This document shows, one piece after another, positions 18,924 to 29,952 of a stretch of 64,000 nucleotides of DNA; positions within the stretch are counted from its first letter, which is position 1, and every line of letters starts with the position of its first letter. Below the pieces are notes generated by a model. It saw only the letters and a list, made by a program, of their open reading frames with translations, was not told the DNA's origin and did not search any database. The DNA lies in assembly GCF_003014615.1 (NCBI RefSeq), contig NZ_PYGI01000011.1:1-64000 (forward strand), read 5' to 3'. The translations under genes and the position numbers were made by a program. The stretch is from Marinobacterium halophilum. GTDB taxonomy: Bacteria; Pseudomonadota; Gammaproteobacteria; Pseudomonadales; Balneatricaceae.

Positions 18924-19781
18924 ATGAAGACCATGTTCAAACATACCCCTCTGCTTCTGCTGCTCGGGCTGTCGATGCCTACAGCGGCTAACACCGTACC
19001 CGATCATACTGTCATGCAGGGTGTCGAAGTCGGCGCCGACCTGTCTATCCCCCATGATCTGGATAACTGGCTGATCAGTGAGAAGTATGACGGTGTCCGT
19101 GCCTATTGGGACGGCGACCAACTGCTGACACGCAGTGGCTATCCCATCGCCGTACCTGCCGTATTTACCGCCGGCTGGCCCCGCGAACACCTGGAGGGCG
19201 AACTCTGGATCGGTTATGGCGCATTTGAGCAGCTCTCGGCACTGGTCCGCAGCCACCAGACACCGGCATCCGCATGGCAGCCAGTACGTTTCATGCTCTT
19301 CGACCTGCCGCGCTGGCCCGGTACATTTGCCCAGCGCCAAAACCAGCTGGGCACTCTTCTGGACACCACTACCGCCACCAACCTGCAGCAGATTCCCCAA
19401 CATCGCGGTTCCAGCCAGGCTGAACTGGATGTCGTGTTTGCTGCAGTTGAAGCGCGCGGCGGCGAAGGCCTTATGCTGCACCGGGCCAGCGCGCTGTATC
19501 AGCTGCAACGCACCACAGACCTGCGTAAACTCAAACCGTTTCAGGATGCCGAAGCCAAGGTGATTGCTCACCTGCCCGGGAAGGGCAAATATACCGGTAT
19601 GATGGGGTCGCTGCTGGTTGAGCAGGCCGACGGCACACGCCTACGTATCGGCTCCGGTTTCAGCGATGCCGAACGTGCTGCACCACCGGCTATCGGAACC
19701 ATACTCACCTTCCGCTACAATGGCCTCACCCGTCACGGCAAACCACGCTTCGCACGCTTTTTGCGTATCCGGCCAGACTAG
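18924..19781 (+). CDS. ligE: Secreted ATP-dependent DNA ligase LigE
   Basis: Minimal ATP-dependent DNA ligase (about 285 residues) with an N-terminal signal peptide (KHTPLLLLLGLSMPTAAN). Motif I is SEKYDGVRAYWDG, with the nucleophile Lys near residue 54. Later motifs include ELWIGYG, GEGLMLH and the motif V region DLRKLKPF, then an OB-fold lacking extra domains. LigE proteins are periplasmic and are thought to aid DNA uptake or extracellular DNA handling. The start is 18924 or the ATG at 18933. Confidence 0.9.
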   Translation: MKTMFKHTPLLLLLGLSMPTAANTVPDHTVMQGVEVGADLSIPHDLDNWLISEKYDGVRAYWDGDQLLTRSGYPIAVPAVFTAGWPREHLEGELWIGYGAFEQLSALVRSHQTPASAWQPVRFMLFDLPRWPGTFAQRQNQLGTLLDTTTATNLQQIPQHRGSSQAELDVVFAAVEARGGEGLMLHRASALYQLQRTTDLRKLKPFQDAEAKVIAHLPGKGKYTGMMGSLLVEQADGTRLRIGSGFSDAERAAPPAIGTILTFRYNGLTRHGKPRFARFLRIRPD

Positions 19782-19880
19782 TACCGGGTCATGGAGTCGA
19801 CAGGCTGATGCTCAGGGGTCTGGTACCCGACTTGGGTCTGACGTAGGATCTCTGCTCGATCACAGGATACCGGCTTGCTC

Positions 19881-22010
19881 ATGAACCATCATTTCAAATC
19901 ATCGCTGACACGACGCCTGACGGTTGGGTTCACATTGTTGGTCGTGCTGCTGACGATCGTGCAGTTCTTACTGCTGGTCAGCAGCTTCCAGCAGTACAGC
20001 CGCTTTGCCAGTACCCGTGATACCAGCCATCTTGATGCAGCCCTGAAACACCATCTGGAGCAGGATGCCGAACTGCTCAGCAACATGCTGGCCGATCAGC
20101 TCAGTATTCCGCTACATTACCGTGATCTGAGCGCAGTCGGCATGCAACTGCAGCACTTTGCCAGCAGCCGCAGTTTGAGCTATGTCTATTTATTCGATGC
20201 CCATGGCAAACTGCTGCACGATGGCACCAATATACAGCCTGCAGGGCTGCCGGTTCACACACTTACCCCGTTATCACTCGGCACCCGCTTGCAACAACAA
20301 TGGCAGGCTACACAGCTGCACCAGTTACAGCCAATACAGATCGCGGGCACTACAGCTGGCCATGTTGCTATCGGCATGGATTTTTCGCCTGCACTGGATA
20401 ACCTGGCGGTATTGAATACCAATATGCAGGCCGAAACCCTGGCCAAAGAAAAGCAGATGCTGCACCAGCTGGTGCTGGTCACCCTACTGGTACTGCTGGT
20501 CACAATCTGGCTGATCTATCGTTTCTGCCGCCACCTGTTCAAGCCGTTGCAGCAACTGGCCGAGAAGAGCCTGCGCTACGGTGAAGGCGACCGGAGTATA
20601 CGGTTCGATACCGCCCAGCAAGATGAAATTGGCCACTTGAGTCAGGCACTGGAGCAGATGCGGCGCGGCCTGGAACAAAGCCACCATCAGACTCACCAGC
20701 TGGCCTACCTGGATAGTCTGACCCAGCTGCCCAACCGACACTGGTTCCAGCAGTCTCTGGACACGTTACTGCAACAGGCCCAGCGCCATAATCAGCGATT
20801 GGGCGTTCTCTTCATTGATCTGGACCATTTCAAGGAGGTCAATGACACCGCCGGACACGACATGGGCGACCTGCTGCTGTTCGAAGCGGCTGCCCGCCTG
20901 CGCACTTTGCTGTTGACGCTCGAACTGTCCAACCCTGACAGTGACGAGGTGCTGCTTGCACGTCTCGGTGGCGACGAGTTCGTGACCCTGTATCCTGACC
21001 TGGACAACAGTGAGCAGGCTGCAGACCTGGCGCGACGCATTGCCGAGGTTCTGGACGAGCCCTTCCTGATTGACGGTCGCTATTTCAAGATTTCCAGCAG
21101 TATCGGCATCACCGTCTACCCCGACGACGGCGTCACCAGCAATGAAATCCTGAAGCATGCCGATATTGCCATGTACGCCGCCAAACAGAGTGGCCGTAAC
21201 CAGTATGCCTTCTTCTCCTTGCAGATGAACCAGCAGCTGCAGCAACGGATCGACATCCTGCAGGGCGTGCGAGCCGCACTGGAGCATGGGCATTTCCATC
21301 TGGAGTATCAGCCCGTGGTCGAACTGGCGACCGGCACGATTCGTGGAGCCGAAGCGTTACTGCGCTGGCAGCATCCCGAACAGGGACTCATCTCGCCCGC
21401 GCTGTTCATCCCTACCATTGAAGATTCAGACCTGATAGAGCCGGTTACCCGCTGGGTCGCCCATCAAGCCGTGCAGGATTTGCTTGAGCTGCAGCAGCCA
21501 TACCCCGGTTTCGTCGTCTCGATCAACATTTCCGGCGCGGCCCTGCATCAGGACAGTACCCGTGATTTTCTTACCGAACTCACTCAAAACGCACAGGTGC
21601 CGGCCAACTGCCTCAGTATCGAATTGACTGAAACCAGCATGATCAAGCACCTGGATGATTGCCGTCAGACACTGACTCAATGGAAGGCAGCCGGCATGAA
21701 CATCTGGATCGACGATTTCGGCACCGGCTATTCATCCCTGAGCTACCTGCACCAACTGCCGATCGACGGCCTCAAGATCGACCGCAGCTTCGTCCGTGAA
21801 TTACATCCCGGACACGGCAACTCACTGGTCGCCACCATTCTGACCCTGGCCAAATCGATGGATCTGAAAGTCGTGGCCGAGGGGATTGAAACCGAAAGCC
21901 AGCGCGCCTGCGTCGCACAGCTAGGCAGCGGCTACGGGCAGGGGTTCGGTCTGTATCGGCCGATGCCGTTTACAGCCCTGAAGCAGGTGTTGGCGGCAGA
22001 GCAACGTTGA
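19881..22010 (+). CDS. Membrane GGDEF-EAL protein with HAMP domain
   Basis: A 709-residue bifunctional c-di-GMP enzyme. Layout: membrane helix about 13-33, periplasmic sensor about 34-192, second helix about 195-215, HAMP about 216-270, GGDEF with intact GGDEF near residue 363, EAL with GAEALLRW near 491 and DDFGTGYSS near 611. Both catalytic signatures are intact, so the net direction is unknown. I see no RxxD inhibitory site before GGDEF. The ATG at 19881 is preferred over TTG at 19875. It stands alone between ligE and convergent hisF. Confidence 0.92.
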   Translation: MNHHFKSSLTRRLTVGFTLLVVLLTIVQFLLLVSSFQQYSRFASTRDTSHLDAALKHHLEQDAELLSNMLADQLSIPLHYRDLSAVGMQLQHFASSRSLSYVYLFDAHGKLLHDGTNIQPAGLPVHTLTPLSLGTRLQQQWQATQLHQLQPIQIAGTTAGHVAIGMDFSPALDNLAVLNTNMQAETLAKEKQMLHQLVLVTLLVLLVTIWLIYRFCRHLFKPLQQLAEKSLRYGEGDRSIRFDTAQQDEIGHLSQALEQMRRGLEQSHHQTHQLAYLDSLTQLPNRHWFQQSLDTLLQQAQRHNQRLGVLFIDLDHFKEVNDTAGHDMGDLLLFEAAARLRTLLLTLELSNPDSDEVLLARLGGDEFVTLYPDLDNSEQAADLARRIAEVLDEPFLIDGRYFKISSSIGITVYPDDGVTSNEILKHADIAMYAAKQSGRNQYAFFSLQMNQQLQQRIDILQGVRAALEHGHFHLEYQPVVELATGTIRGAEALLRWQHPEQGLISPALFIPTIEDSDLIEPVTRWVAHQAVQDLLELQQPYPGFVVSINISGAALHQDSTRDFLTELTQNAQVPANCLSIELTETSMIKHLDDCRQTLTQWKAAGMNIWIDDFGTGYSSLSYLHQLPIDGLKIDRSFVRELHPGHGNSLVATILTLAKSMDLKVVAEGIETESQRACVAQLGSGYGQGFGLYRPMPFTALKQVLAAEQR

Positions 22011-22057
22011 GCTGTACCTGAACGGGCCAGTTCAACAAGCAGGAAACTGAAAGAGTG

Positions 22058-22084
22058 GTCGGGGTCGTGAACACGACACCCGAC
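22058..22084. terminator. Hairpin between convergent GGDEF-EAL gene and hisF
   Basis: A GC-rich stem of about 12 bp (22058-22069 with 22072-22084, one bulge) lies between two convergent genes. The T-run is poor on both strands, so termination is uncertain. Confidence 0.4.
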
Positions 22085-22095
22085 AAAAGCCGATT

Positions 22096-22869
22096 TTACA
22101 GACGCACTTCAATCCCGTGGTCACGCATGTACTGCTTGGCCTGAGGAATACTGTACTCGTTGAAGTGGAAAATCGACGCGGCCAGCACGGCATCTGCCTT
22201 GCCTTCGATACAGCCTTCGACCAAGTGGTCCAGGTTGCCGACACCGCCAGAGGCGATCACCGGCACATGTACCGCTTCACTGATGGCACGGGTGACACCA
22301 AGGTCGTAACCGTTCTTGACGCCATCCTGATCCATCGATGTCAGCAGGATTTCACCAGCACCCAGATCAACCATCTTCTTGGCCCATTCAACCGCATCAA
22401 GACCAGTGGGCTTACGGCCACCGTGGGTGAAGATCTCCCACTTGTCCGGCTCGCCTTCGACCGACACTTTCTTGGCATCAATCGCCACTACGATGCACTG
22501 GCTGCCGAAACGTTCGGCCGCTTCGCGCACGAAGTCCGGGTTGGTGACCGCTGCACTGTTGATCGACACCTTGTCGGCACCGGCGTTGAGCATGGTGCGG
22601 ATATCCTCGCAGGTGCGGATGCCGCCACCCACCGTCAACGGAATGAACACCTGAGAAGCCATCTTCTCCACAGTATGCACCATGGTGTCACGGCCTTCAT
22701 GCGTCGCGGTGATGTCGAGAAAGGTGATCTCATCGGCACCCTGCTCATCATAGCGCTTGGCCACTTCAACCGGGTCACCGGCATCGCGGATATCGAGGAA
22801 CTTGACCCCCTTCACCACGCGGCCGTTTTCCACGTCCAGACAGGGAATAATGCGTTTTGCCAGTGCCAT
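22096..22869 (-). CDS. hisF: Imidazole glycerol phosphate synthase subunit HisF
   Basis: HisF is the cyclase half of IGP synthase, using ammonia from HisH to form IGP and AICAR. A 257-residue TIM barrel with [17 protein letters not shown], the catalytic Asp pair (CLDV near the start; [12 protein letters not shown]) and phosphate loops VGGGIRT and ASGGVGN. Last gene of hisB-hisH-hisA-hisF; 13 bases after hisA. Confidence 0.97.
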   Translation of the reverse strand: MALAKRIIPCLDVENGRVVKGVKFLDIRDAGDPVEVAKRYDEQGADEITFLDITATHEGRDTMVHTVEKMASQVFIPLTVGGGIRTCEDIRTMLNAGADKVSINSAAVTNPDFVREAAERFGSQCIVVAIDAKKVSVEGEPDKWEIFTHGGRKPTGLDAVEWAKKMVDLGAGEILLTSMDQDGVKNGYDLGVTRAISEAVHVPVIASGGVGNLDHLVEGCIEGKADAVLAASIFHFNEYSIPQAKQYMRDHGIEVRL

Positions 22870-22882
22870 ATCACTACACCTC

Positions 22883-23623
22883 TTACTTGGCGGTCAGCTC
22901 GTCGCTCAGAGCCTGAGCTTCGGCTACATCCAGTGTACCTTCATAGATGGCACGACCGGTAATGGCACCGAGAATGCCCTGATCGGCCACTTTAGCCAAC
23001 GCGCGGATATCTTCGATGTTGGTCACGCCGCCGGACGCAATCACCGGAATCCCGGCTTCGCGAGCCAGTTCGACGGTCGCTTCGACGTTCACACCCTGCA
23101 TCATGCCGTCACGGCTGATGTCGGTGTAAACGATGGCGCTGACGCCGTCGTTCTTGAACTGCTTGGCCAGTTCGACCGCCTTGACGTCGGTGATCTCGGC
23201 CCAGCCATCGATTGCCACGTAACCGTCCTGTGCATCCAGGCCCACAATGATGTGGCCCGGAAACTGCTTGCACATTGCAGTCACGAATTCGGGTTCTTTT
23301 ACCGCCTGAGTACCAATGATGACGTACTGCACACCGGCATCCAGGTAGGCCTGGATGATCTCGGCGGAGCGGATGCCACCCCCGATCTGGATCGGCAGAT
23401 CCGGGTAGGCTTCGGCGATCTGCTTGACGATCTCGCCATTGACCGGCTCACCGGCGAACGCACCGTTCAAGTCCACCAGATGCAGACGACGACAGCCCGC
23501 TTCAACCCACTTGGCAGCCATTTCGACCGGGTTGTCGGAGAATACGGTGGAATCGTCCATGCGGCCCTGACGCAGGCGAACACAGGCACCATCTTTGAGG
23601 TCAATCGCGGGAATAATCAGCAT
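22883..23623 (-). CDS. hisA: ProFAR isomerase HisA
   Basis: HisA isomerises ProFAR to PRFAR. A 246-residue TIM barrel: [14 protein letters not shown] with the general-base Asp, [22 protein letters not shown] with the second catalytic Asp, and ASGGVTN. The repeat relation to HisF is plain. A 61-base gap separates it from hisH. Confidence 0.97.
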   Translation of the reverse strand: MLIIPAIDLKDGACVRLRQGRMDDSTVFSDNPVEMAAKWVEAGCRRLHLVDLNGAFAGEPVNGEIVKQIAEAYPDLPIQIGGGIRSAEIIQAYLDAGVQYVIIGTQAVKEPEFVTAMCKQFPGHIIVGLDAQDGYVAIDGWAEITDVKAVELAKQFKNDGVSAIVYTDISRDGMMQGVNVEATVELAREAGIPVIASGGVTNIEDIRALAKVADQGILGAITGRAIYEGTLDVAEAQALSDELTAK

Positions 23624-23684
23624 ATCGAGTCAGATCCAGAGTAGTCAGTCAAAAGTCAGTCAAAAATTCGGGCGCATGCAAAGC

Positions 23685-24332
<648 letters not shown>

Positions 24333-24335
24333 GGC

Positions 24336-24929
24336 TTACAGGCACCCTTTGGTGGACGGCATGATGTCGGCAGCGCGCTGATCGACTTCAACAGCCATCC
24401 GAATCGCACGGCCGAATGCCTTGAAGATGGTTTCCGCCTGATGGTGGGTGTTTTTGCCCTTGAGGTTATCAATGTGCAGCGTCACCATGCCGTGGTTAAC
24501 GAAGCCATGGAAAAATTCGCTGAACAGATCCACATCAAAACCGCCGACACGACCACGGGTAAACTCCACATCCATCGCCAGGCCAGGACGGCCGGAGAAG
24601 TCGATGACCACACGGGACAGGGCTTCATCCAACGGTACGTAGGCGTGGCCATAGCGACGGATACCCTTCTTGTCGCCCAGCGCCTGCTTGAATGCCTGAC
24701 CAAGGGTAATACCGATATCTTCCACGGTGTGATGATCGTCGATATGCAGATCGCCGATGGCGCTGATCTCCATGTCGATCAGGCCATGTCGGGCGATCTG
24801 ATCCAGCATGTGATCCAGAAAAGGCACACCGGTATCCACATCCAGTTGCCCGGTGCCATCAAGGTTTACAGCAACGGTAATCTGGGTTTCCAGCGTGTTG
24901 CGGGTTACCTCAGCTTTACGCTCGGCCAT
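24336..24929 (-). CDS. hisB: Imidazoleglycerol-phosphate dehydratase HisB
   Basis: HisB dehydrates IGP using manganese. It is monofunctional (197 residues), without the phosphatase domain of enteric HisB. Repeated metal motifs are visible: [21 protein letters not shown], then [13 protein letters not shown] and [16 protein letters not shown]. Start at 24929 ([12 protein letters not shown]), behind GGAGAGAG. It is first of hisBHAF and divergent from asmA across about 148 bases. Confidence 0.96.
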   Translation of the reverse strand: MAERKAEVTRNTLETQITVAVNLDGTGQLDVDTGVPFLDHMLDQIARHGLIDMEISAIGDLHIDDHHTVEDIGITLGQAFKQALGDKKGIRRYGHAYVPLDEALSRVVIDFSGRPGLAMDVEFTRGRVGGFDVDLFSEFFHGFVNHGMVTLHIDNLKGKNTHHQAETIFKAFGRAIRMAVEVDQRAADIMPSTKGCL

Positions 24930-25077
24930 CTCTCTCTCCACCTGCGATTCACGAAAACCCCTAGTATACATTCAACCGCGCCTTAACGGCAGGTTCATCC
25001 GCCGACATAACAATGAATACGGCAGATCCGCTATACTCTTACCCAGTCTCACGTTCAGGGAAATGACAGGACCATCT

Positions 25078-27237
25078 ATGAAAGCGATCAAGCTGATTCT
25101 CGCCCTGCTGCTGGTGCTTTTACTCCTTATGGGAGTGGCATTGGTGGCTATCACCACACTGATAAACCCCAACGACTACAAAAACGAAATCCGGGATGCG
25201 GCACTGAAGCAGGCCGGTATCGAGTTGCAGATCGAGGGCGATATCGCCTGGTCCTTCTATCCCTGGCTGGCATTGCAACTGAATCAGGTCGGTGTCGGCT
25301 ATCCCGATAAACCGGCGCTGGGCCAGCTGGCACGGGCCGAAGTTTCAATCAGCATTCCCGCAATCATCAGCGGTGAACTGCAGATGAACCGTCTGCTGGT
25401 CGACGGTCTGAAACTGGACCTGCTGCAGAATGCCGATGGCAGCAACAACTGGACTCCGGCAGCGGCAGTCAGCCAAACCAGCGATGCTGCCGAAACGGCT
25501 GGCCGCGACAACGTCGACGAAGAAGCACGCCAGCCACTGACGCTCGATATCGAGGCGGTCGAGATCCGCAATGCGGCACTGACCTACACCGATGCCGCGC
25601 AAAACAGCCGTATTGAGCTGACCGAACTGAACCTGAGTTCCGGCCGCATCAGCGATGGCCTTGCCTTCCCGCTGCAGCTGAGTGCTGCCCTGCGTCAGTT
25701 CAGCGGCGACCAGTTACAACTGAGCAGCACTGCAGAGTTGAACACCGAGGTCACGCTCAATCTGACCGCCAACCACTATCAGCTCAACACACTGACCACC
25801 CAGCTCGACCTGATCGAGGGTGCCAGCTTGCCGGCGGCACTGACCCTGACACTGGCCGCCGATCTGGATGCGCGAATCAACGAGCAGCAGGTCGAGGTCA
25901 GCAACTTGAGCATCAATGCCGACCCGTTGGCGATCAACGGCGCGATCAGCCTGCGCAACTTCAGCCAACCCGAGCTGAGCGGTCAGCTGAGCAGCAACAC
26001 CTTCAACCTGAAACAGCTGCTGACCACCCTGGGCCAGAGCGCACCCGAGACTGCCGACAGCAAGGCACTGACCGCATTGGCATTCAACGCTACCCTCGGC
26101 GGCCCTGCCGGCACCGTGCAGCTCAAACCGCTGAGCCTGCAACTGGATGACACCCGCTTCAACGGTGAAGCCAGCGTGGTACTCGCCTCCCAGATGATTG
26201 CCCTGAAGCTCAAGGGTGATGCACTGAATGCCGACCGCTACCTGCCCCCGGTTGCCACCAGCGGCAGCAACAGTGCGACAGACAGTCAGGCCAGTGCCGC
26301 CAAGCCAGCAGCCACACAGGGCTGGCCCAAGGATGAGATTATTCCACTGGAACCGCTGCGCGCGCTTAATCTGAGCGCTGATCTGGATCTGGACAGTCTG
26401 ACTGTCAACGGTATCGCACTGGGTCAACCGGGCCTGAGCCTGAGCGCCGACAGCGGCCTGATCCGTCTGACCCGCTTCAAAACCCGTGCGTTCGATGGTC
26501 AGATCAATGCCACTGCCCGCATCGATGCCCGCAAGACGCCATTGCAACTGAGCATCAGCAAACAGATCAGCAATGTGGAAGTCGGCCAGGTACTCAAGAC
26601 TCTGGCCGACAACGATGCGCTGGCCGGAAAGTTCAGCGCCAAAGCTGACCTGACCCTGCGCGGTCAGTCGGTGCATGCCTGGGTTAATTCATTGAGCGGC
26701 ACCGCCAGCCTCAATATGGCCGAAGGTGTACTCAAGGGTATCGATGCTGCCCAGTCCATGTGTCAGGGCATCAACAATCTGTCCGCCCTGTGGATCAACG
26801 CCGAGCGCGTCGACCAGACCACCCCCTTTGCCGACCTCAGCGCCAGCTTCAACCTGCGTAATGGTGTCGTCAGCAACAACGACCTGGGTGCCAAGCTCGA
26901 TGCCATGCGCGTGGCGGGCCGTGGCAGCATCAATCTGCCGCAGCAGACACTGGATTACCGTGTCGGCTTGACCATCGAAGACAACCTGTTCAACCAGAGC
27001 TGCTCGGTTAACGACCGCCTGGAAGGCGTTGAAATCCCGGTCAACTGCAAGGGCGGTTTCAATGATGAGCCCGCCAAACTGTGCCGTTTGGATACCAGTT
27101 TTATCGGCGACCTGCTCAAGGCTGAAGCCAAGCGCAAGGTAGAAGAGAAAGTCGGCAACCAACTGGAAGAAAAACTGAAGGAAAAACTGGGCGAAGACGG
27201 TGCCGGCAAGGTACTGCAGGGGTTGTTTGGCCGATGA
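25078..27237 (+). CDS. asmA: AsmA family protein
   Basis: A 719-residue protein anchored by one N-terminal helix ([19 protein letters not shown]), with the AsmA N-domain ([31 protein letters not shown]) and a C-terminal AsmA-2 region ([16 protein letters not shown]). AsmA-like proteins are repeat-beta-groove proteins thought to move phospholipid between membranes. Ala/Thr/Gln linkers lie near residues 120-145 and 400-420. The downstream mutY overlaps by 4 bases. Confidence 0.92.
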   Translation: MKAIKLILALLLVLLLLMGVALVAITTLINPNDYKNEIRDAALKQAGIELQIEGDIAWSFYPWLALQLNQVGVGYPDKPALGQLARAEVSISIPAIISGELQMNRLLVDGLKLDLLQNADGSNNWTPAAAVSQTSDAAETAGRDNVDEEARQPLTLDIEAVEIRNAALTYTDAAQNSRIELTELNLSSGRISDGLAFPLQLSAALRQFSGDQLQLSSTAELNTEVTLNLTANHYQLNTLTTQLDLIEGASLPAALTLTLAADLDARINEQQVEVSNLSINADPLAINGAISLRNFSQPELSGQLSSNTFNLKQLLTTLGQSAPETADSKALTALAFNATLGGPAGTVQLKPLSLQLDDTRFNGEASVVLASQMIALKLKGDALNADRYLPPVATSGSNSATDSQASAAKPAATQGWPKDEIIPLEPLRALNLSADLDLDSLTVNGIALGQPGLSLSADSGLIRLTRFKTRAFDGQINATARIDARKTPLQLSISKQISNVEVGQVLKTLADNDALAGKFSAKADLTLRGQSVHAWVNSLSGTASLNMAEGVLKGIDAAQSMCQGINNLSALWINAERVDQTTPFADLSASFNLRNGVVSNNDLGAKLDAMRVAGRGSINLPQQTLDYRVGLTIEDNLFNQSCSVNDRLEGVEIPVNCKGGFNDEPAKLCRLDTSFIGDLLKAEAKRKVEEKVGNQLEEKLKEKLGEDGAGKVLQGLFGR

Positions 27238-28277
27238 CACCTGAACAGTTCCATGGTGCCGTGCTGGACTGGTTCGACCGGCACGGCCGCCATAACCTGC
27301 CCTGGCAGGCCGAAAAAACCGCCTATTTCACCTGGATCTCCGAGATCATGTTGCAGCAGACGCAGGTGAAGACGGTGATCCCCTATTTTCAACGTTTCAT
27401 CGAACGCTTCCCGACCGTGCATGATCTGGCCGATGCCGATCAGGACGAAGTGCTGCACCTGTGGACCGGGCTGGGCTACTACGCCCGCGCCCGCAACCTG
27501 CACAAGACCGCACGTATCGTCAGCCGTGAACGGGGCGGTGAATTTCCGCACACTGTCGAGGAGATGGAAGCCCTGCCCGGTATAGGCCGCTCCACCGCAG
27601 GTGCCATCGTATCCATCTCGACCGGTAACCGCGCCGCCATTCTCGACGGCAACGTCAAGCGGGTGCTGGCACGCTTCTATGCCGTCGAAGGCTGGCCGGG
27701 AACGCCTGCGATCATGAAGGAACTCTGGGCCTGCGCCGAGCACAATACCCCGCATCACCGGGTCGGCGATTATACCCAGGCGATGATGGATCTGGGGGCA
27801 ACGCTCTGCACCCGCAGCAAACCCAGCTGCCTGCTCTGCCCGCTGCAGACGCATTGCGAAGCCCGCGCACTGAACCTGACCGACCGCCTGCCGTCACCAC
27901 GGCCAAAGAAAATACTGCCGGTAAAGCAGACGCTGATGCTGTTGATCAGCAACGCCGAGGGCGATGTGCTATTGCAACAGCGTCCGCCTACTGGCATCTG
28001 GGGCGGCTTGTGGAGTCTGCCGGAAGTGGCTGATCTGCGCGATGCAGCAACCACTCTGGGAATGGAGCTTGACCCTGCCGCCACCGAGGTGCTGGAACCG
28101 CTGCGTCATACCTTCAGCCACTACCATCTTGATATCACCCCGGCACGTGTAGTCGTAAAAGACCCCACAAACTCTGTCATGGAAGGTCCGCCGGCTCTCT
28201 GGTATAACGTGGAGCAACCTGCAAATATTGGTCTGGCAGCACCGGTCAAGCGCCTGCTTGAACGCTATGTCAGCTGA
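27234..28277 (+). CDS. mutY: Adenine DNA glycosylase MutY
   Basis: MutY removes adenine mispaired with 8-oxoguanine. The 347-residue protein has the catalytic Glu region [13 protein letters not shown], helix-hairpin-helix [12 protein letters not shown], catalytic Asp in [12 protein letters not shown], and a [4Fe-4S] cluster with Cys spacing 6-2-5 ([17 protein letters not shown]). The C-terminal NUDIX-like domain ([11 protein letters not shown]) reads oxoG. ATG overlaps asmA by 4 bases; yggX follows at 14 bases. Confidence 0.97.
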   Translation: MTPEQFHGAVLDWFDRHGRHNLPWQAEKTAYFTWISEIMLQQTQVKTVIPYFQRFIERFPTVHDLADADQDEVLHLWTGLGYYARARNLHKTARIVSRERGGEFPHTVEEMEALPGIGRSTAGAIVSISTGNRAAILDGNVKRVLARFYAVEGWPGTPAIMKELWACAEHNTPHHRVGDYTQAMMDLGATLCTRSKPSCLLCPLQTHCEARALNLTDRLPSPRPKKILPVKQTLMLLISNAEGDVLLQQRPPTGIWGGLWSLPEVADLRDAATTLGMELDPAATEVLEPLRHTFSHYHLDITPARVVVKDPTNSVMEGPPALWYNVEQPANIGLAAPVKRLLERYVS

Positions 28278-28291
28278 ACCGGAGATCCCTG

Positions 28292-28564
28292 ATGACACGC
28301 ACTGTTTTCTGCCGCAAGTACCAACAGGAACTGGAAGGACTGGAACGCCCCCCTTACCCCGGCGCGCTGGGCCAGAATATCTTCGACAACGTCTCCAAAC
28401 GGGCATGGCAGGAATGGACCGATCATCAGACCATGCTGATTAACGAGAAGCACCTGAGTCTGATGGACCCTGAAAGCCGCAAGTATCTGCAGCAGGAGAT
28501 GGAAAAATTCCTCTCCGGTGATGACTATGATCAGGCGGACGGTTACGTGCCTCCTGAAAAATAA
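28292..28564 (+). CDS. yggX: Probable Fe(2+)-trafficking protein YggX
   Basis: A 90-residue cytosolic protein ([21 protein letters not shown]) of the YggX family, linked to protection of iron-sulfur clusters from oxidation. The conserved Cys is at residue 7. The pairing with mutY, an iron-sulfur enzyme, is conserved in many gammaproteobacteria. Confidence 0.95.
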   Translation: MTRTVFCRKYQQELEGLERPPYPGALGQNIFDNVSKRAWQEWTDHQTMLINEKHLSLMDPESRKYLQQEMEKFLSGDDYDQADGYVPPEK

Positions 28565-28577
28565 TCGCAATAAGTGC

Positions 28578-28606
28578 TTGACCGGGGCGACTTTTTTCGA
28601 TTAAAT
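28578..28606 (+). promoter_or_regulatory. Promoter of tRNA-Phe
   Basis: -35 TTGACC (28578-28583), 17-base spacer, -10 TTAAAT (28601-28606), then a GC-rich discriminator of the stable-RNA type, 12 bases before the mature tRNA. Confidence 0.75.
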
Positions 28607-28617
28607 ACGCCCCCGTT

Positions 28618-28693
28618 GCCCAGATAGCTCAGTCGGTAGAGCAGGGGATTGAAAATCCCCGTGTCGGCGGTTCGATTCCGTCTCTGGGCACCA
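28618..28693 (+). tRNA. tRNA-Phe(GAA)
   Basis: 76-base cloverleaf: acceptor GCCCAGA/TCTGGGC, D-arm GCTCAGTCGGTAGAGC, anticodon loop TTGAAAA (GAA), T-arm GGTTCGATTCC, encoded CCA. Confidence 0.97.
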
Positions 28694-28704
28694 CCTGATT
28701 CCAG

Positions 28705-28732
28705 AAAAAGCCTCGCATATGCGAGGCTTTTT
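28705..28732 (+). terminator. Terminator after tRNA-Phe
   Basis: Perfect inverted repeat (AAAAAGCCTCGCAT and its complement) with flanking A and T runs, so it could work on both strands. Confidence 0.92.
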
Positions 28733-28923
28733 CGTATCTGATTACCCGTTAAAGATCATGTTTTACGCGACTACAGCTCCCTATATATTGTCGCAGATCA
28801 GAAACGAGTTCATCACTCCTCCTGCACTCCCTCTTTGTCACCGGGCCGGTAGCCAAAAAATGGCAAAAAAATGTTATGTTGCCCATACCCGAACAGGTGT
28901 TAGCGGATACAGGTAGTCATGCC

Positions 28924-29952
28924 ATGCACGAACAGACAGGCCCAGTGGCCAGGATCCCACTGAAAGGGCAGACCGCGAACATTTTACTGCTATTGATGTT
29001 ATTGATCGGCCTGCTGCTTTCAGCCAAGCCCGGCCATGCTCTCGAATCGACTGCAGGCAGCCCGCGCATTATCTATATTACGTCAGATACACGCATTCCA
29101 TTCTGGAACGTTTTATCCCGCGGCATCCATCGTCAGGCTACGGCATTGGGCTATCAGGTCGAAACCCTGAATGCACAGAACAATGCCCGTACGGAGCTGG
29201 AGCTGGTTGCCGGTGCAATCCGTCAGCAGGTCGACGGCATCATCATTTCACCGACCAACTCGTCCGCTGCAGCAACACTGATCAAACTGTCAGCCAAGGC
29301 CGATATTCCCGTGGTCATTGCGGATATAGGCGCCGATTCGGACCGCTACGTCGCGTACATCTCGGCTGACAACCGGGGGGGAGCCTATGCGATCGGCACT
29401 ATTCTCACCCGGGCACTGGAACAACGCGATTGGCAGCAGGGGCGGGTTGGTATCATCGCCATTCCGCAAAAGCGCCTTAATGGTCAGCAACGTACCGCCG
29501 GCTTCATGCAGGCACTTGACGAAGCCGGCATCCAGAACGCCGCCATGCGCCAGCAGGTGGATTTTTCCCATGACGAGACCTATCGTTTCACCCGTGAACT
29601 GATTACCACTGTCCCCGACCTGCGCGCCATCTGGCTGCAGGGCTCAGACCGCTATCAGGCCGCACTGGATGCACTGGCCGACACTGGCAAACAAGATGAC
29701 GTCCTGCTGGTTACGTTTGATGCCGAACCGGATTTCCTGCAACTGATTCCCGACGGCGTATTGGTCGGTGCCGCCATGCAACAGCCCTACCTGATGGGCG
29801 AAAAAGCGGTCATGGCCCTGCACGACCACCTGCAAGGCAAGGCCGTGATACCGGAACAAAAGCTCCCGGTATTGGCCATCTCGGCCGACAATATAGGCGC
29901 CAATCTGGCACTCATTCGGCGCAATGTACTGGGATTGGAGACAACGCCCTGA
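28924..29952 (+). CDS. Periplasmic sugar-binding-type protein (RbsB/LacI fold), c-di-GMP partner
   Basis: A 342-residue exported protein; the signal peptide (about residues 19-38) ends GHALES. The mature part is a type I periplasmic binding protein of the ribose/autoinducer class: YITSDTRIPFWNVLSRGIHRQA, QQVDGIIISPTN, IPVVIADIGADSD, the ISADNRGGAYAIGTILTRAL segment and LRAIWLQGSDRYQAALDAL. No ABC transporter genes are near. Its stop shares a base with the next gene's ATG (TGATG), so it probably presents its ligand to that membrane GGDEF-EAL protein. The ligand is unknown. Confidence 0.85.
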   Translation: MHEQTGPVARIPLKGQTANILLLLMLLIGLLLSAKPGHALESTAGSPRIIYITSDTRIPFWNVLSRGIHRQATALGYQVETLNAQNNARTELELVAGAIRQQVDGIIISPTNSSAAATLIKLSAKADIPVVIADIGADSDRYVAYISADNRGGAYAIGTILTRALEQRDWQQGRVGIIAIPQKRLNGQQRTAGFMQALDEAGIQNAAMRQQVDFSHDETYRFTRELITTVPDLRAIWLQGSDRYQAALDALADTGKQDDVLLVTFDAEPDFLQLIPDGVLVGAAMQQPYLMGEKAVMALHDHLQGKAVIPEQKLPVLAISADNIGANLALIRRNVLGLETTP

